From Sphaerobacter thermophilus DSM 20745 (GTDB lineage Bacteria > Chloroflexota > Chloroflexia > Thermomicrobiales > Thermomicrobiaceae): a stretch of DNA of 64,000 nt. A program made the translations under genes and the position numbers. Within the stretch, counting starts at the first letter, position 1; every line of letters starts with the position of its first letter. The stretch is from NCBI RefSeq assembly GCF_000024985.1, contig NC_013524.1, positions 682,001-746,000 of the forward strand, read 5' to 3'. The notes beneath the pieces were generated by a model. That model searched no databases. It had not been told where the DNA came from and saw only the letters and a program-made list of their open reading frames with translations. Shown in pieces: positions 50,452-59,165 of the stretch.

Positions 50452-51678
50452 TCAGCAGGCGGCGGACGGGTCCTCCACCAGCCCCAGCAGGTCGAGGACG
50501 GCGACGGGGCGGCCGCCGCGGAGGTAGACGCGCGGGATGCGGGCGGCGAGGGCGCTGACGATCTCGTAGTTGATGGTCCCGGCCAGGGCAGCGGCCTGGT
50601 CGGCGGTCATGGCACCGTCCCGGCCGTCGCTCAGCAGCACGGCCTCGTCCCCCTCGGCGACGTCCGGTGCGGCTTCGACCTCGATCACCGTCTGATCCAT
50701 GCAGATGCGACCACGGATCGGGCAGACGGCACCGCCGACGACGGCCCAGCCCTGGTTGGAGAGCAGGCGCACCAGCCCGTCGGCGTAGCCGATCGGGAGG
50801 TTGGCGCAGCGGATGGGTCGCTCAGCGATATAGCTCCAGCCGTAGGAGATGCCCTCGCCGGGCGGGACGGTGAAGACCTGCCCGACGCGGGTCACGAGCC
50901 GCAGCACTGGGCGGATCGGCGCCGGGAGGGGAAGCTCCCGGCTTGGGTTCAGCCCGTAGAGGATGAGGCCGGCGCGGACCGCGATCGTGGCACGGGGAGC
51001 CGGGATCTCGACGACCCCTCGCAGGATGGCGGCGCTGTTGGCCATGTGCACCAGGGGCGGCTGCAGGCCCGCCGCGGCCAGGGCCTGGACCGCCGCGGCA
51101 AAGCGCCGGGTCTGCTCCTGCAGCACGCGGTCGTCGGCGGCGTCCGCGGTGGCGAAGTGGGTGAAGACCCCCTCGACCCGGACCCGCGGCTCCCGCGCCA
51201 GCGCGCGTGCCAGCTCGACCACGCCCTCCGGCTCGACCCCGAAGCGGTGCATACCGGTGTCGACCTTGAGGTGCACCGGGAGCGGCGGTAGGTCGTCGCC
51301 GAGGGCGTCGAGCAGCCGGTTCAGACCGGTGGCCGAGCCGACGGCCAGGGCGATCCCGCTCTCGGCCGCCTGGCGCGCCAGCGCGGGGTTGGCCGGACTG
51401 AGGACGAGGATGGGAGCGACCACCCCCGCCGCGCGCAAGAGCAGCGCCTCCTCGATACGGGCGACCGCCAGCCGGGAGGCCCCGGCTGCCAACGCGGCGC
51501 GGCCGCAGGGCACGAGGCCGTGGCCGTAGGCGTTGGCCTTGATCACCGCGATCACCTCGGCGCCTTCCGGGAGTTGACTGCGTACGTACGCGATATTTCC
51601 GGCGAAGGCATCGAGGTCGATCAGCGCGTGGGCGCCGCCCTGGGCGGCGGCCAGCCGCGCGGCGAAGGGCTCGATCAC
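50452..51678 (-). CDS. alr: Alanine racemase
   Basis: A 408-residue PLP enzyme making D-alanine for peptidoglycan. The PLP lysine is in VIAVIKANAYGHG, the barrel carries VHLKVDTGMHRFGV and FTHFATAD, and the C-terminal domain has the catalytic Tyr in GISYGWSY and IGYADGLVR followed by GRICMDQTVIEV. The start is taken as GTG 51678 after AGAGGAG; ATG 51702 is an alternative. Stop at 50452. It stands between the repeat element and the ECF genes. Confidence 0.93.
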   Translation of the reverse strand: MIEPFAARLAAAQGGAHALIDLDAFAGNIAYVRSQLPEGAEVIAVIKANAYGHGLVPCGRAALAAGASRLAVARIEEALLLRAAGVVAPILVLSPANPALARQAAESGIALAVGSATGLNRLLDALGDDLPPLPVHLKVDTGMHRFGVEPEGVVELARALAREPRVRVEGVFTHFATADAADDRVLQEQTRRFAAAVQALAAAGLQPPLVHMANSAAILRGVVEIPAPRATIAVRAGLILYGLNPSRELPLPAPIRPVLRLVTRVGQVFTVPPGEGISYGWSYIAERPIRCANLPIGYADGLVRLLSNQGWAVVGGAVCPIRGRICMDQTVIEVEAAPDVAEGDEAVLLSDGRDGAMTADQAAALAGTINYEIVSALAARIPRVYLRGGRPVAVLDLLGLVEDPSAAC

Positions 51679-51727
51679 GTCCGGCAGCTCCTCTCTTCTC
51701 ATCTCAGCGTCTGCCGAGAGCAAACAC

Positions 51728-51741
51728 TGCGTACGTACGCA
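51728..51741. promoter_or_regulatory. TGCGTACGTACGCA palindrome upstream of alr
   Basis: A perfect 14-bp palindrome 50 bp before the GTG start of alr. The same core (TGCGTACGTACGC) occurs again at 51579-51591 inside the alr coding region, 149 bp away. Two sites at this distance could bind a looping regulator. Confidence 0.3.
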
Positions 51742-51801
51742 TGTACGGACATTAACGGCGGGCGGGCAATAAGCACCACCGCGTCTTCCGTCCGATCCGT
51801 C

Positions 51802-52611
51802 CTACACGACCGGCCAGAGCAAGCCCCGGCCCAGGCCGGCCGTAAGCGAGAGCCACAGCAACACCCCGGCACCGCCGGCCACCAGAACCAGCAGCAGCCA
51901 GTCGACCGGCCGCATCGCCAGGTCGTGCAGCGTCGTGCGCGGGACCGGCGCGCCAAAGGCCCGCGCTTCCAGGGTCCACCCGAGCTGCTCGCTCAGGCGC
52001 AGTACCGTCACCAGCGCCGCGATCAGGATCGGGATCATCGCCCGCGCCCGGCGCAGCGCGCCCCCGATCAACACCAGCCCTCGCGCCTGCTGCGCGTCGG
52101 ACACGGTCTGGAACACCCCGGCAAAGGTGGGGATGAAGCGGAGCCCGATCGTCAGCGCCATGCCGAGGCCGAACGGCAGGCCAAGGCGGACGAAGCCCCG
52201 CACGATCTGCCGCTGGTCGGTGGTGCTCAGCCAGAGGACGAAGACGAACGAGAGGGCGGCGATGCGCAGCGCAGCGGCAACTCCCCCCAGCAGCGCACGT
52301 CCGGTGATGCGCAGCGGGCCGGCCTCGAGCAGCACCGGCGTCCCGCCCCGGTTGAAGAGCGGCCAGAGCAGCACGATCAGCAGCAGGAAGGGCGCGAGCG
52401 TGCGCCAGACCCGCGCCAGCCGCGCTCCGGGCACTCCGGCGCTCATGAGCGCCAGGTGGATCAACCCCAGCGCCACCACGAACAGCGCCAGGTTGGACCA
52501 GACCAGCAGCAGCGCCAGCGCGCCGACCACGAACGCCATCTTGACCCGGGCATCCACCCGGTGCAGCCAGGAGTCGCCGGGGACGTACAGGTCGAAGCCC
52601 GCCGCGCTCAT
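51802..52611 (-). CDS. ecfT: ECF transporter T component
   Basis: A 269-residue membrane protein with five to six helices. The two coupling motifs of EcfT are present: DAQQARGL and LEARAFG (the A-R-G/A pair that docks on the ATPases). N-terminal WLHRVDARVKMAFV is typical. It overlaps the ATPase gene by 4 bp. No S component is in this operon; one lies at 60650-61204. Confidence 0.92.
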   Translation of the reverse strand: MSAAGFDLYVPGDSWLHRVDARVKMAFVVGALALLLVWSNLALFVVALGLIHLALMSAGVPGARLARVWRTLAPFLLLIVLLWPLFNRGGTPVLLEAGPLRITGRALLGGVAAALRIAALSFVFVLWLSTTDQRQIVRGFVRLGLPFGLGMALTIGLRFIPTFAGVFQTVSDAQQARGLVLIGGALRRARAMIPILIAALVTVLRLSEQLGWTLEARAFGAPVPRTTLHDLAMRPVDWLLLVLVAGGAGVLLWLSLTAGLGRGLLWPVV

Positions 52612-54500
52612 GGCTCACGCCCTTCAAACGTCCGCCCGCCGGCCGGACACGCCGCCCCGCCGGATGCACGGCGCAGGAACGCCTCGCAGAAGGACTCGAC
52701 GGTGAGCGCCGGGAGCATCCCGGTGTCCGCGAGGTCCAGCGACAGGCGCGTCACCGGCGCCGGACGCAGTCCGGCCGCGGCCAGGCGCTCGGCGTCGGCC
52801 AGGATCGCCTCGGGCGGCCCGTCGGCCACCACCCGGCCGTCCCACATCACCACGACCCGCCGCGCGTGTGTTGCGGCCAGGCGCAGGTCATGGGTGATCA
52901 GGAGCACGGTGGTACCCTCCGCCACCAGCGCCTCCAGCGTCGCCATCAGCTCCGCGGTGTCCCGCCGGTCCAGCCCGCCGGTCGGCTCATCGAGGACCAG
53001 CAGGCGCGGGCGCGTGGCGTAGACCGCGGCCAGCGCCACGCGCCGCCGCGCGGCGCGGCCCAGCAGCATCGGGTGGCGATCGCGCAGGTCGGTCAGGCCG
53101 AAGCGCGCGAGCGCCTCGTCCACCCGCTCGGCCAGGTCCGCGCCGCGCGCCCCCAGATTCCGCGGCCCGGAGGCGACCTCGGCAGCGACAGTCGGCTGGA
53201 AGATCTGGTGGTCGGGATTCTGGAAGACGTAGCCGACGACGCGGGCCAGCTCCCCGGGCGGGTGCTGCCGCGTGTCGCGCCCGGCCACCAGCACCCGCCC
53301 GGCGTCGGGTCGCAGCAGCCCGTTGAGGTGCTTGGCCAGCGTCGTCTTCCCTGATCCGTTGACCCCAAGCAGCGCGACGAACTCCCCGGGCGCCAGAGTC
53401 AGATCCACCCCCCGCAGCGCCGGGACTGATCCGCCGTACCGGTAGTGCACCCCCTCGACCACGACCAGCGGCTCCGGTGCAGCAGCGTCGTGTTCGCTGG
53501 CAGTCAGAACGGGCTCACCTGCTGCTCCGCGTCGGTCGGCGGCGTTGAGGGATTCGTCTCCAGGCACCGGGTTATCACCCACGAACGGCTCCGCCCGCTC
53601 CTGGCTCCGCTCGGGATGACCAGGCTTGCGCAGCCGTGCCCGCAGGGCCGGGGCGGCCTCCTCCGGAGTCAGCGCCGCCAGGTCCGCGCCGAGCGCGGCA
53701 CTCAGCCGGGCCGTGACCTCGGCCACCTGCGGCGCGAAGACCCCGAGCGCGGCGAGATGATCCACCCGGGTGAAGATCTCCCGCGTCGTGCCGGAGAGCA
53801 CAATCCGCCCGGCGTCGAGCACCACGACGCGGTCGGACAGCCGCGCCAGCAACTCGGCGTCCTGCTCCACCAGCACCACCGTCAGGTCCGCGCCGCGCTC
53901 CCGGCGCAGGGCCGCGATCGCCGCGGCAACCTCCTCCTTACCGGTCGGATCGAGCTGAGCAGTCGGCTCGTCGAGGACCAACACCTGGGGTCGCATCGCC
54001 AGCACCGCGGCGATCGCCACCCGCTGTTTCTGCCCGCCGGAGAGCTGCGCCGCCGGCCGGCGGCGCGCGCTGGCCATCCCGACGGCCTCCAGCGCCCAGG
54101 CGACCCGGGCCGCGATCTCCTCCCGTGGCACCCCCAGGTTCTCGGGGCCGAAGGCGACCTCGTCCTCCACCGTCAACCCGACCAGGTTGCTCTCCGGGTC
54201 CTGGAAGACCATCCCGACCCGCGTCGCCAGCCGCGGCACCGGAACCTCCTTGGTGCTCCAGCCGCCGACGCGTACCTCACCCCGCACCGTGCCCCCGGTG
54301 GCGTGCGGCACCAGGCCGTTCAGCGCCAGGCAGAGCGTGCTCTTGCCGCTCCCGGCCGTGCCGGTCACGCCCAGGCATTCCCCGGCTGCGATGTCGAGCG
54401 TGATCCCGTCGAGCGCCGTCACCGGCGCCCCGCCCGGCTCGGCCGGGGGATAGCGATAGGTGAAGTCGCGGATCTCGATTATGTACGGCCCGTCGGCCAC
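52608..54500 (-). CDS. ECF transporter ATPase, two fused NBDs
   Basis: A 630-residue fusion of both A components. NBD1 has Walker A GTAGSGKST, signature QLSGGQKQRVAIA and Walker B VLVLDEPTAQLD. A Glu/Ala/Pro-rich linker of about 60 residues follows. NBD2 has Walker A GVNGSGKTT and Walker B LLVLDEPTGGLD, but its ABC signature reads MLLGRAARRRVALA in place of LSGGQ. One of the two ATP sites is therefore likely degenerate. GTG 54500 follows GGGGAGG. It works with EcfT (4-bp overlap) to drive vitamin or metal uptake through S components. Confidence 0.9.
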   Translation of the reverse strand: MADGPYIIEIRDFTYRYPPAEPGGAPVTALDGITLDIAAGECLGVTGTAGSGKSTLCLALNGLVPHATGGTVRGEVRVGGWSTKEVPVPRLATRVGMVFQDPESNLVGLTVEDEVAFGPENLGVPREEIAARVAWALEAVGMASARRRPAAQLSGGQKQRVAIAAVLAMRPQVLVLDEPTAQLDPTGKEEVAAAIAALRRERGADLTVVLVEQDAELLARLSDRVVVLDAGRIVLSGTTREIFTRVDHLAALGVFAPQVAEVTARLSAALGADLAALTPEEAAPALRARLRKPGHPERSQERAEPFVGDNPVPGDESLNAADRRGAAGEPVLTASEHDAAAPEPLVVVEGVHYRYGGSVPALRGVDLTLAPGEFVALLGVNGSGKTTLAKHLNGLLRPDAGRVLVAGRDTRQHPPGELARVVGYVFQNPDHQIFQPTVAAEVASGPRNLGARGADLAERVDEALARFGLTDLRDRHPMLLGRAARRRVALAAVYATRPRLLVLDEPTGGLDRRDTAELMATLEALVAEGTTVLLITHDLRLAATHARRVVVMWDGRVVADGPPEAILADAERLAAAGLRPAPVTRLSLDLADTGMLPALTVESFCEAFLRRASGGAACPAGGRTFEGREP

Positions 54501-54728
54501 CGGATACCTCCCCGGGCGCCGCGGCGCCCTCCGCTGGGAGTGTACGCCAGCCGGCTGTTTCCAGCACCCGGCAGGCTTGGGCACGGACCCACGAGGGGTC
54601 CCTTATCCCCATCGCGCGACCGTTTCCGTAACAGATCGCACCGTGGCGCGTATGAGATAATAGGGAAAGGGGCCAGGCGCGGTGCCGCGGCCGAAAGGGT
54701 CAAGGGGAGGAAAGGGAAGAGGACACGG

Positions 54729-56453
54729 TTGTCGATCGTGAGGGGGACGAGGCGCCTACGCGCCTGGCTGCTGGCGCTCGTGCTTGTGAGCGTGCTCGCC
54801 GTGCCCGGCTCACCCGGCGCCCAGGCGGCGTCAGAGTTCGGCCCGCGGGCCGCCTACTTCCCGGAGACAGGCTTCTGGGTGAGCGACCCGTTCCTGCGCT
54901 TCTGGGAGCAGAACGGCGGGCTGCCGACCTTCGGCTACCCGATCAGCCGCGTCTTCTATCAGGACGGCCTGCTGCGGCAGTACTTCGAGCGCGCCGTCTT
55001 CGAACGCCACGACCACCTGGCCGGCTCCGGGTACGAGGTGCTCGTGACCCGGCTCGGCGCCCTGGCGACGCTCGACCGCCGGGATGAGCCGCCCTTCCAG
55101 CCGGTCAACGCCGCGAACGACCACCACTGCCGCGTCTTCCCCGCCACCGGCCACCGGCTCTGCGGCGGTTTCCGCATCTACTGGGAAACACGCGGGGGTC
55201 TGGCGGCCTTCGGCTACCCGATTAGCGAGGAGTTCATCGAGAACGGGCGCACTGTGCAGTACTTCGAGCGCGCCCGCTTCGAGTGGCACCCGGAGAACCC
55301 CTGGCCCCACGACGTACTGCTGGGCCACCTCGGCCGACAGGCGCTCGCGGCCCGGCCGGTCCCGCCCCTGGCGGTCACCCCGGAGGGACCAGGAGGGCCG
55401 GGCGCGCCCATCGGCCCGCAACCGCTCTACAACCACCCAGTCGGCTGCGCCTTCAACGTCTTCTGGTGGGGCGACGAACCGAACCACGTCACCAATGAGA
55501 CCTACCTCGATCTCGTCCGCGACGCCGGCTGCGACTGGGTGCGGGTCCAGGGTCAGTGGGGCCTGATGGAGCCGGAGCCGGGCTACTACATCTTTCACCC
55601 GCTCGACCGTTTCGTCGACGCGGCGCGGGAGCGCGGGCTGCACGTGCTGGTCACGGTGAACGCGCCACCGGCCTGGGCACTCGACATCCCGCCCGGCACT
55701 CCCGCCAATCCGGTCTCGTTCGGGCGCTTCATGGAGGTCCTCGTCGCCCACTTCCGCGGCCGCGTCGACGCCTGGCAGATCTGGAACGAGCCCAACATCG
55801 CCCCCGAGGCCGGAGGACTGATCCGCCCGGCCGGGTACCTGGAATTGCTGCGTGAAGGGAGTCAGGCGGTCAGGCGGCAGGACCCGGACGCGCTGGTGGT
55901 ACTGGCCGGGATGGCGCCGAGCAGCCTCCGCGAGCCGAACGTGATCTGGGACGACCTCGCCTACACCGAGGAGCTGCTCGCGCTGAACGGCGGGGAGGCA
56001 GGCCGCTACATCGACGTGATCGGCATCCACGCCTACGGCGCGGGCAACCCACCCGACAACTACTGGCCGGGCAACCCGGCCAATACGCCCGCCTGGAACA
56101 ACGCGCCGGAGTTCTATTTCCGCCGCGCCGAGGCGCTGCACACCGCCGTCGTGAACGCCGGGCTGGGTCACCTGCCGATCTGGATCACGGAGTTCGGCTG
56201 GGGCACCGCCACCGACTGGCCCTCGTGGGGCTTCGGCAACTGGGTCAGCGAGGAGGACCAGGCACGGTACCTCGTGCGGGCCTACGAGATCGCACGCACC
56301 GAGTGGCCCTGGGTCGAGCGGATGTTCATCTGGAACCTGAACTTCGGCGCCTTCAACGGCGACGGTCACCCCTTCACCGCCTACGCCCTCCTCTACCCGG
56401 ACGGCACCCCCCGCCCGGCCTACGAGGCGATCAAGGCGATGCCGAAGGAGTGA
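54729..56453 (+). CDS. Secreted glycoside hydrolase (GH39/GH5-like) with FGYPIS repeats
   Basis: A 574-residue exported protein. A signal peptide (RAWLLALVLVSVLAVPG...AQAA) is followed by two repeats of about 105 residues, each with a FGYPIS motif and a QYFERA strand (LPTFGYPISRVF, LAAFGYPISEEF). The catalytic TIM barrel has the acid/base in WQIWNEPNI and the nucleophile in PIWITEFGWGT. The fold fits clan GH-A; the sugar is unknown. TTG 54729 follows GGAAGAGGA; GTG 54738 is an alternative. The frame upstream to 53445 is antisense to the ECF ATPase and not used. Confidence 0.85.
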   Translation: MSIVRGTRRLRAWLLALVLVSVLAVPGSPGAQAASEFGPRAAYFPETGFWVSDPFLRFWEQNGGLPTFGYPISRVFYQDGLLRQYFERAVFERHDHLAGSGYEVLVTRLGALATLDRRDEPPFQPVNAANDHHCRVFPATGHRLCGGFRIYWETRGGLAAFGYPISEEFIENGRTVQYFERARFEWHPENPWPHDVLLGHLGRQALAARPVPPLAVTPEGPGGPGAPIGPQPLYNHPVGCAFNVFWWGDEPNHVTNETYLDLVRDAGCDWVRVQGQWGLMEPEPGYYIFHPLDRFVDAARERGLHVLVTVNAPPAWALDIPPGTPANPVSFGRFMEVLVAHFRGRVDAWQIWNEPNIAPEAGGLIRPAGYLELLREGSQAVRRQDPDALVVLAGMAPSSLREPNVIWDDLAYTEELLALNGGEAGRYIDVIGIHAYGAGNPPDNYWPGNPANTPAWNNAPEFYFRRAEALHTAVVNAGLGHLPIWITEFGWGTATDWPSWGFGNWVSEEDQARYLVRAYEIARTEWPWVERMFIWNLNFGAFNGDGHPFTAYALLYPDGTPRPAYEAIKAMPKE

Positions 56454-56552
56454 GGGCGAGGGGATTGAACCTTTCCCTGTCTGGTGTCAAGGATCTTGTG
56501 CAGCGGCGCGTACCCGGGCGGGTGAAGGGAGGATCCCCGCGCTGTGGTTTGG

Positions 56553-56811
56553 GCCCGGGGGGTAAACCCCCGGGCTCACAATGAAAAGCCGGCTAAAGCC
56601 GGCTGGGGCGGGCAGGCCCCAGACACCGGCGTTGGGCACCCACCAGCCGGTTAGAGCCCGGGGGTAAACCTCCGGGCTGACACAGCGAAGTCCACTGAAG
56701 GGACTAGGACTCGGTGCCCGCGAGCCTGCCGGCTTGAATGCGCCTGCATGTTGCCATCACAGCCCCTTCAGTGGGCTTTCCCCTATTCAGCCCGGGGGTA
56801 AACCCCCGGGC
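56553..56811. repeat. Multi-hairpin palindromic element, copy 5 (short)
   Basis: Left half complete (GCCCGGGGGG..CCCCCGGGC 56553-56575, AGCCGGCTAAAGCCGGCT, second arm, a decayed TCCACTGAAGGGACT), but the right half ends after AGCCCCTTCAGTGGGCT and one GCCCGGGGG arm (56790-56811). The outer right modules are missing, so this is a truncated copy. GGATCCCCGC lies at its left. Confidence 0.85.
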
Positions 56812-56940
56812 ACGTGCCGCAGTACGGGAACCTTTGCACCACCCGTCCCAGGCACAGACCACCGCCGGAGACCCACCGCATCCGTCGAGGGCCATAACCC
56901 CCAGCACTTACCAGACGGCACACACCACCGCCCGGCTCCC

Positions 56941-58200
56941 CTACGCCCGACCGGCGGCCTGGCGGCTGCGGCGGGCGAGGGCGTCGATGGTGACGGCCAG
57001 CAGCAGGACGCCGCCGGTGATCATGAACTTGATCGCGGCGGAGAGGGCCAGCAGGTCCATGCCGTTGGAGATGGCCCCGATCACCAGCGCGCCGAGCAGC
57101 GCGGACCAGACGGTGCCCCGCCCGCCGAAGAGGCTCGTGCCGCCGATGACGGCCGCTGCGATGCTGTTCAGCAGCACGTCGCCGGAGCCGGAAGCCTGGT
57201 TGACGGCGTAGAGGCGGGAGGCGGCCAAGATGCCGCCGCAAGCCGCCAGCGTCGAGCCGAGCATGAAGACGGTGATCCGGACTCGATCGACGTTGATGCC
57301 TGCCCGCCGCGCCGCCTCGGCGTTGCCGCCGACGGCGTAGATATGGCGGCCGAAGCGTGTCCGCCGCGTGATCAGGTCGAAGACCACCACGAAGATCAGG
57401 AAGATCAGCACACCCGAGGGGACGCCCGCGATCTGCACCCGGGGGTTGGGGCTGCGGTCCACGCTCATGAGGGCAACCGCCGCGAGCACGCCGAGGGAAA
57501 CGACCGCGATGCGCAGGGCCACGCCACCCACCGCCGGCACTGGGAGTCCGGCCCGCAGCCGCTCGCGGCGGCTCCAGAGGGCTGTCCCGGCATAGATCAG
57601 GACGAAGGCGATGCCGGCAGCCCAGCCGAGCCAGAGCGGCAGGAGGCGATTGGCGATCCCGGTGATGAACGGGTCGTTCAGGTTGATCGTCCCGGTCGAC
57701 CCGAGCACGCGCAGCAGCGCCCCCTGCCAGCCGAGCAAGCCGGCCAGGGTCACGATGAAGGACGGCACCCCCAGCTTGAAGCTCCAGGCGCCCTGGAGGA
57801 AGCCGATGGCCGTCCCGACCAGGATGGCGGCGGCCACGGCTGCCAGCGCGGGCCACCCCTGCTTGACCGACAGCACCGCCATCACCCCGGCGGCGAGGCC
57901 GCTGACCGCGCCGACCGAGAGGTCGATCTCGCCGAGCAGGAGCACCAGCGTCACGCCGACCGCGATGGTGCCAACGGCGGCGATCTGGATCATGAGGTTG
58001 GTCAGGTTGAGCGCCGTCAGGAAGTTGCGGTTGGCAATCTGGAAGATGACAGCGATGACGGCGAGCCCGAGGAGGACCGGTAGGGCGCCGATGTTGCTTC
58101 GGGTTGCGCGCTCCCCGGCCACTCGCAGCCAGCCGCGGAGCCCGGGCGCGGCCGCCGGGGCATGGGACTCCTCCGCCGCGGGCCTGGTGCCGGTACTCAT
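56941..58200 (-). CDS. Sugar ABC transporter permease, XylH-like
   Basis: A 419-residue permease of the BPD_transp_2 family with about 10 helices. LLLGEIDLSVGAVSGLAAG is the hallmark segment; the C-terminal YAVGGNAEAARRAGINV, FMLGSTLAACGGILAASRL and AVIGGTSLFGGRGT are typical of XylH/RbsC. It overlaps the ATPase gene by 4 bp and exports nothing itself: it is the membrane part of a pentose- or related-sugar importer. Confidence 0.93.
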   Translation of the reverse strand: MSTGTRPAAEESHAPAAAPGLRGWLRVAGERATRSNIGALPVLLGLAVIAVIFQIANRNFLTALNLTNLMIQIAAVGTIAVGVTLVLLLGEIDLSVGAVSGLAAGVMAVLSVKQGWPALAAVAAAILVGTAIGFLQGAWSFKLGVPSFIVTLAGLLGWQGALLRVLGSTGTINLNDPFITGIANRLLPLWLGWAAGIAFVLIYAGTALWSRRERLRAGLPVPAVGGVALRIAVVSLGVLAAVALMSVDRSPNPRVQIAGVPSGVLIFLIFVVVFDLITRRTRFGRHIYAVGGNAEAARRAGINVDRVRITVFMLGSTLAACGGILAASRLYAVNQASGSGDVLLNSIAAAVIGGTSLFGGRGTVWSALLGALVIGAISNGMDLLALSAAIKFMITGGVLLLAVTIDALARRSRQAAGRA

Positions 58201-59024
58201 GGCGTCGCCTCCCCGTCCGGCCCCGCGACCACCCCATCAGGGGGCAGCGGCCCGTTGCCCTGCTGTCCGATCCCGGCACCGGTGATCGCGGCCACCACCT
58301 GCTCGGGGGTCACGTCGCGCCGGGCAAAGGTGGCGACCCGGCGACCCAGACGCAGCACGATGATGCGGTCGGCGACCTCGAAGACGTCGGCCAGGTTGTG
58401 GCTGACGACGACCACGCCCAGCCCGCGGTCGCGCAGGCGCCGGATCAGGTTGAGCACCTGCCGCGTCTGGGCGACGCCCAGCGCGGCCGTCGGCTCGTCG
58501 AGGACCACCACCGCCGAGTTCCACATCACCGCCCGGGCGATGGCGACCGACTGGCGCTGCCCCCCGGAGAGGGTCGCCACCGGGCTGCGGACCGAAGGGA
58601 TGCGTACATTCAGGCTGGCCAGGACCTCAACGGCGCGGCGCTCCATCTCCACCTCGTCGAGCGGCCGGATGACCGGCGGCACGAGCGAGTCAACCCGCTC
58701 CCGGCCCAGGAAGAGGTTGGCGACGACGTCGAGGTTGTCGCAGAGGGCCAGGTCCTGATAGACCGTCTCGATCCCCAGCCGCGTCGCGTCGCCGGGGTGG
58801 GTCACCGCGACCGCCTCCCCGGCGAAGTGGTAGTCCCCGGCGTCGGCCCGATGGGTTCCGGCGATGACCTTGATGAGGGTCGATTTCCCGGCGCCGTTAT
58901 CGCCGACCAGGGCGACGACTTCGCCCGGGTAGACCTCGAAGTCGACCTCATGCAGGGCCTGCACCGCGCCGAAGCGCTTCGAGATCCCGCGGAGTTCGAG
59001 GATCGGTGTCACGGCAGTGGTCAT
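58197..59024 (-). CDS. Sugar ABC transporter ATPase, single NBD
   Basis: A 275-residue ATPase. Walker A GDNGAGKST, signature TLSGGQRQSVAIARAV and Walker B VVVLDEPTAALG (the LG ending is normal in RbsA/XylG proteins). It is one NBD long, half the size of RbsA/XylG, so it acts as a homodimer. It overlaps the permease by 4 bp and lies 141 bp behind the binding-protein gene. Confidence 0.93.
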   Translation of the reverse strand: MTTAVTPILELRGISKRFGAVQALHEVDFEVYPGEVVALVGDNGAGKSTLIKVIAGTHRADAGDYHFAGEAVAVTHPGDATRLGIETVYQDLALCDNLDVVANLFLGRERVDSLVPPVIRPLDEVEMERRAVEVLASLNVRIPSVRSPVATLSGGQRQSVAIARAVMWNSAVVVLDEPTAALGVAQTRQVLNLIRRLRDRGLGVVVVSHNLADVFEVADRIIVLRLGRRVATFARRDVTPEQVVAAITGAGIGQQGNGPLPPDGVVAGPDGEATP

Positions 59025-59035
59025 CGACAGGATCC

Positions 59036-59158
59036 GTCATGCGTCATGCGTCACCCGTACTGCGTAATGCGTACCGCGTAGTGCTCCCCCCTCCGAGAGT
59101 TGGGAGAGAGGCGGGGATGAGGGTCATCCCCTACGCAAGACGCAGTACGCAATACGCA
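59036..59158. repeat. TGCGTA-type inverted-repeat element
   Basis: Left arm TACTGCGTAATGCGTA (about 59056-59085) and right arm TACGCAAGACGCAGTACGCA (about 59132-59155) flank about 45 bp in the gap between the sugar-binding protein and its ATPase. Same family as 16207-16355. Confidence 0.6.
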
Positions 59159-59165
59159 GCCCTCG

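Noticed and set aside
53445-54728. 5' extension of the glycoside hydrolase frame
   Set aside because: Antisense to the ECF ATPase; the signal peptide begins only at about 54729, so the frame is merely open by chance.
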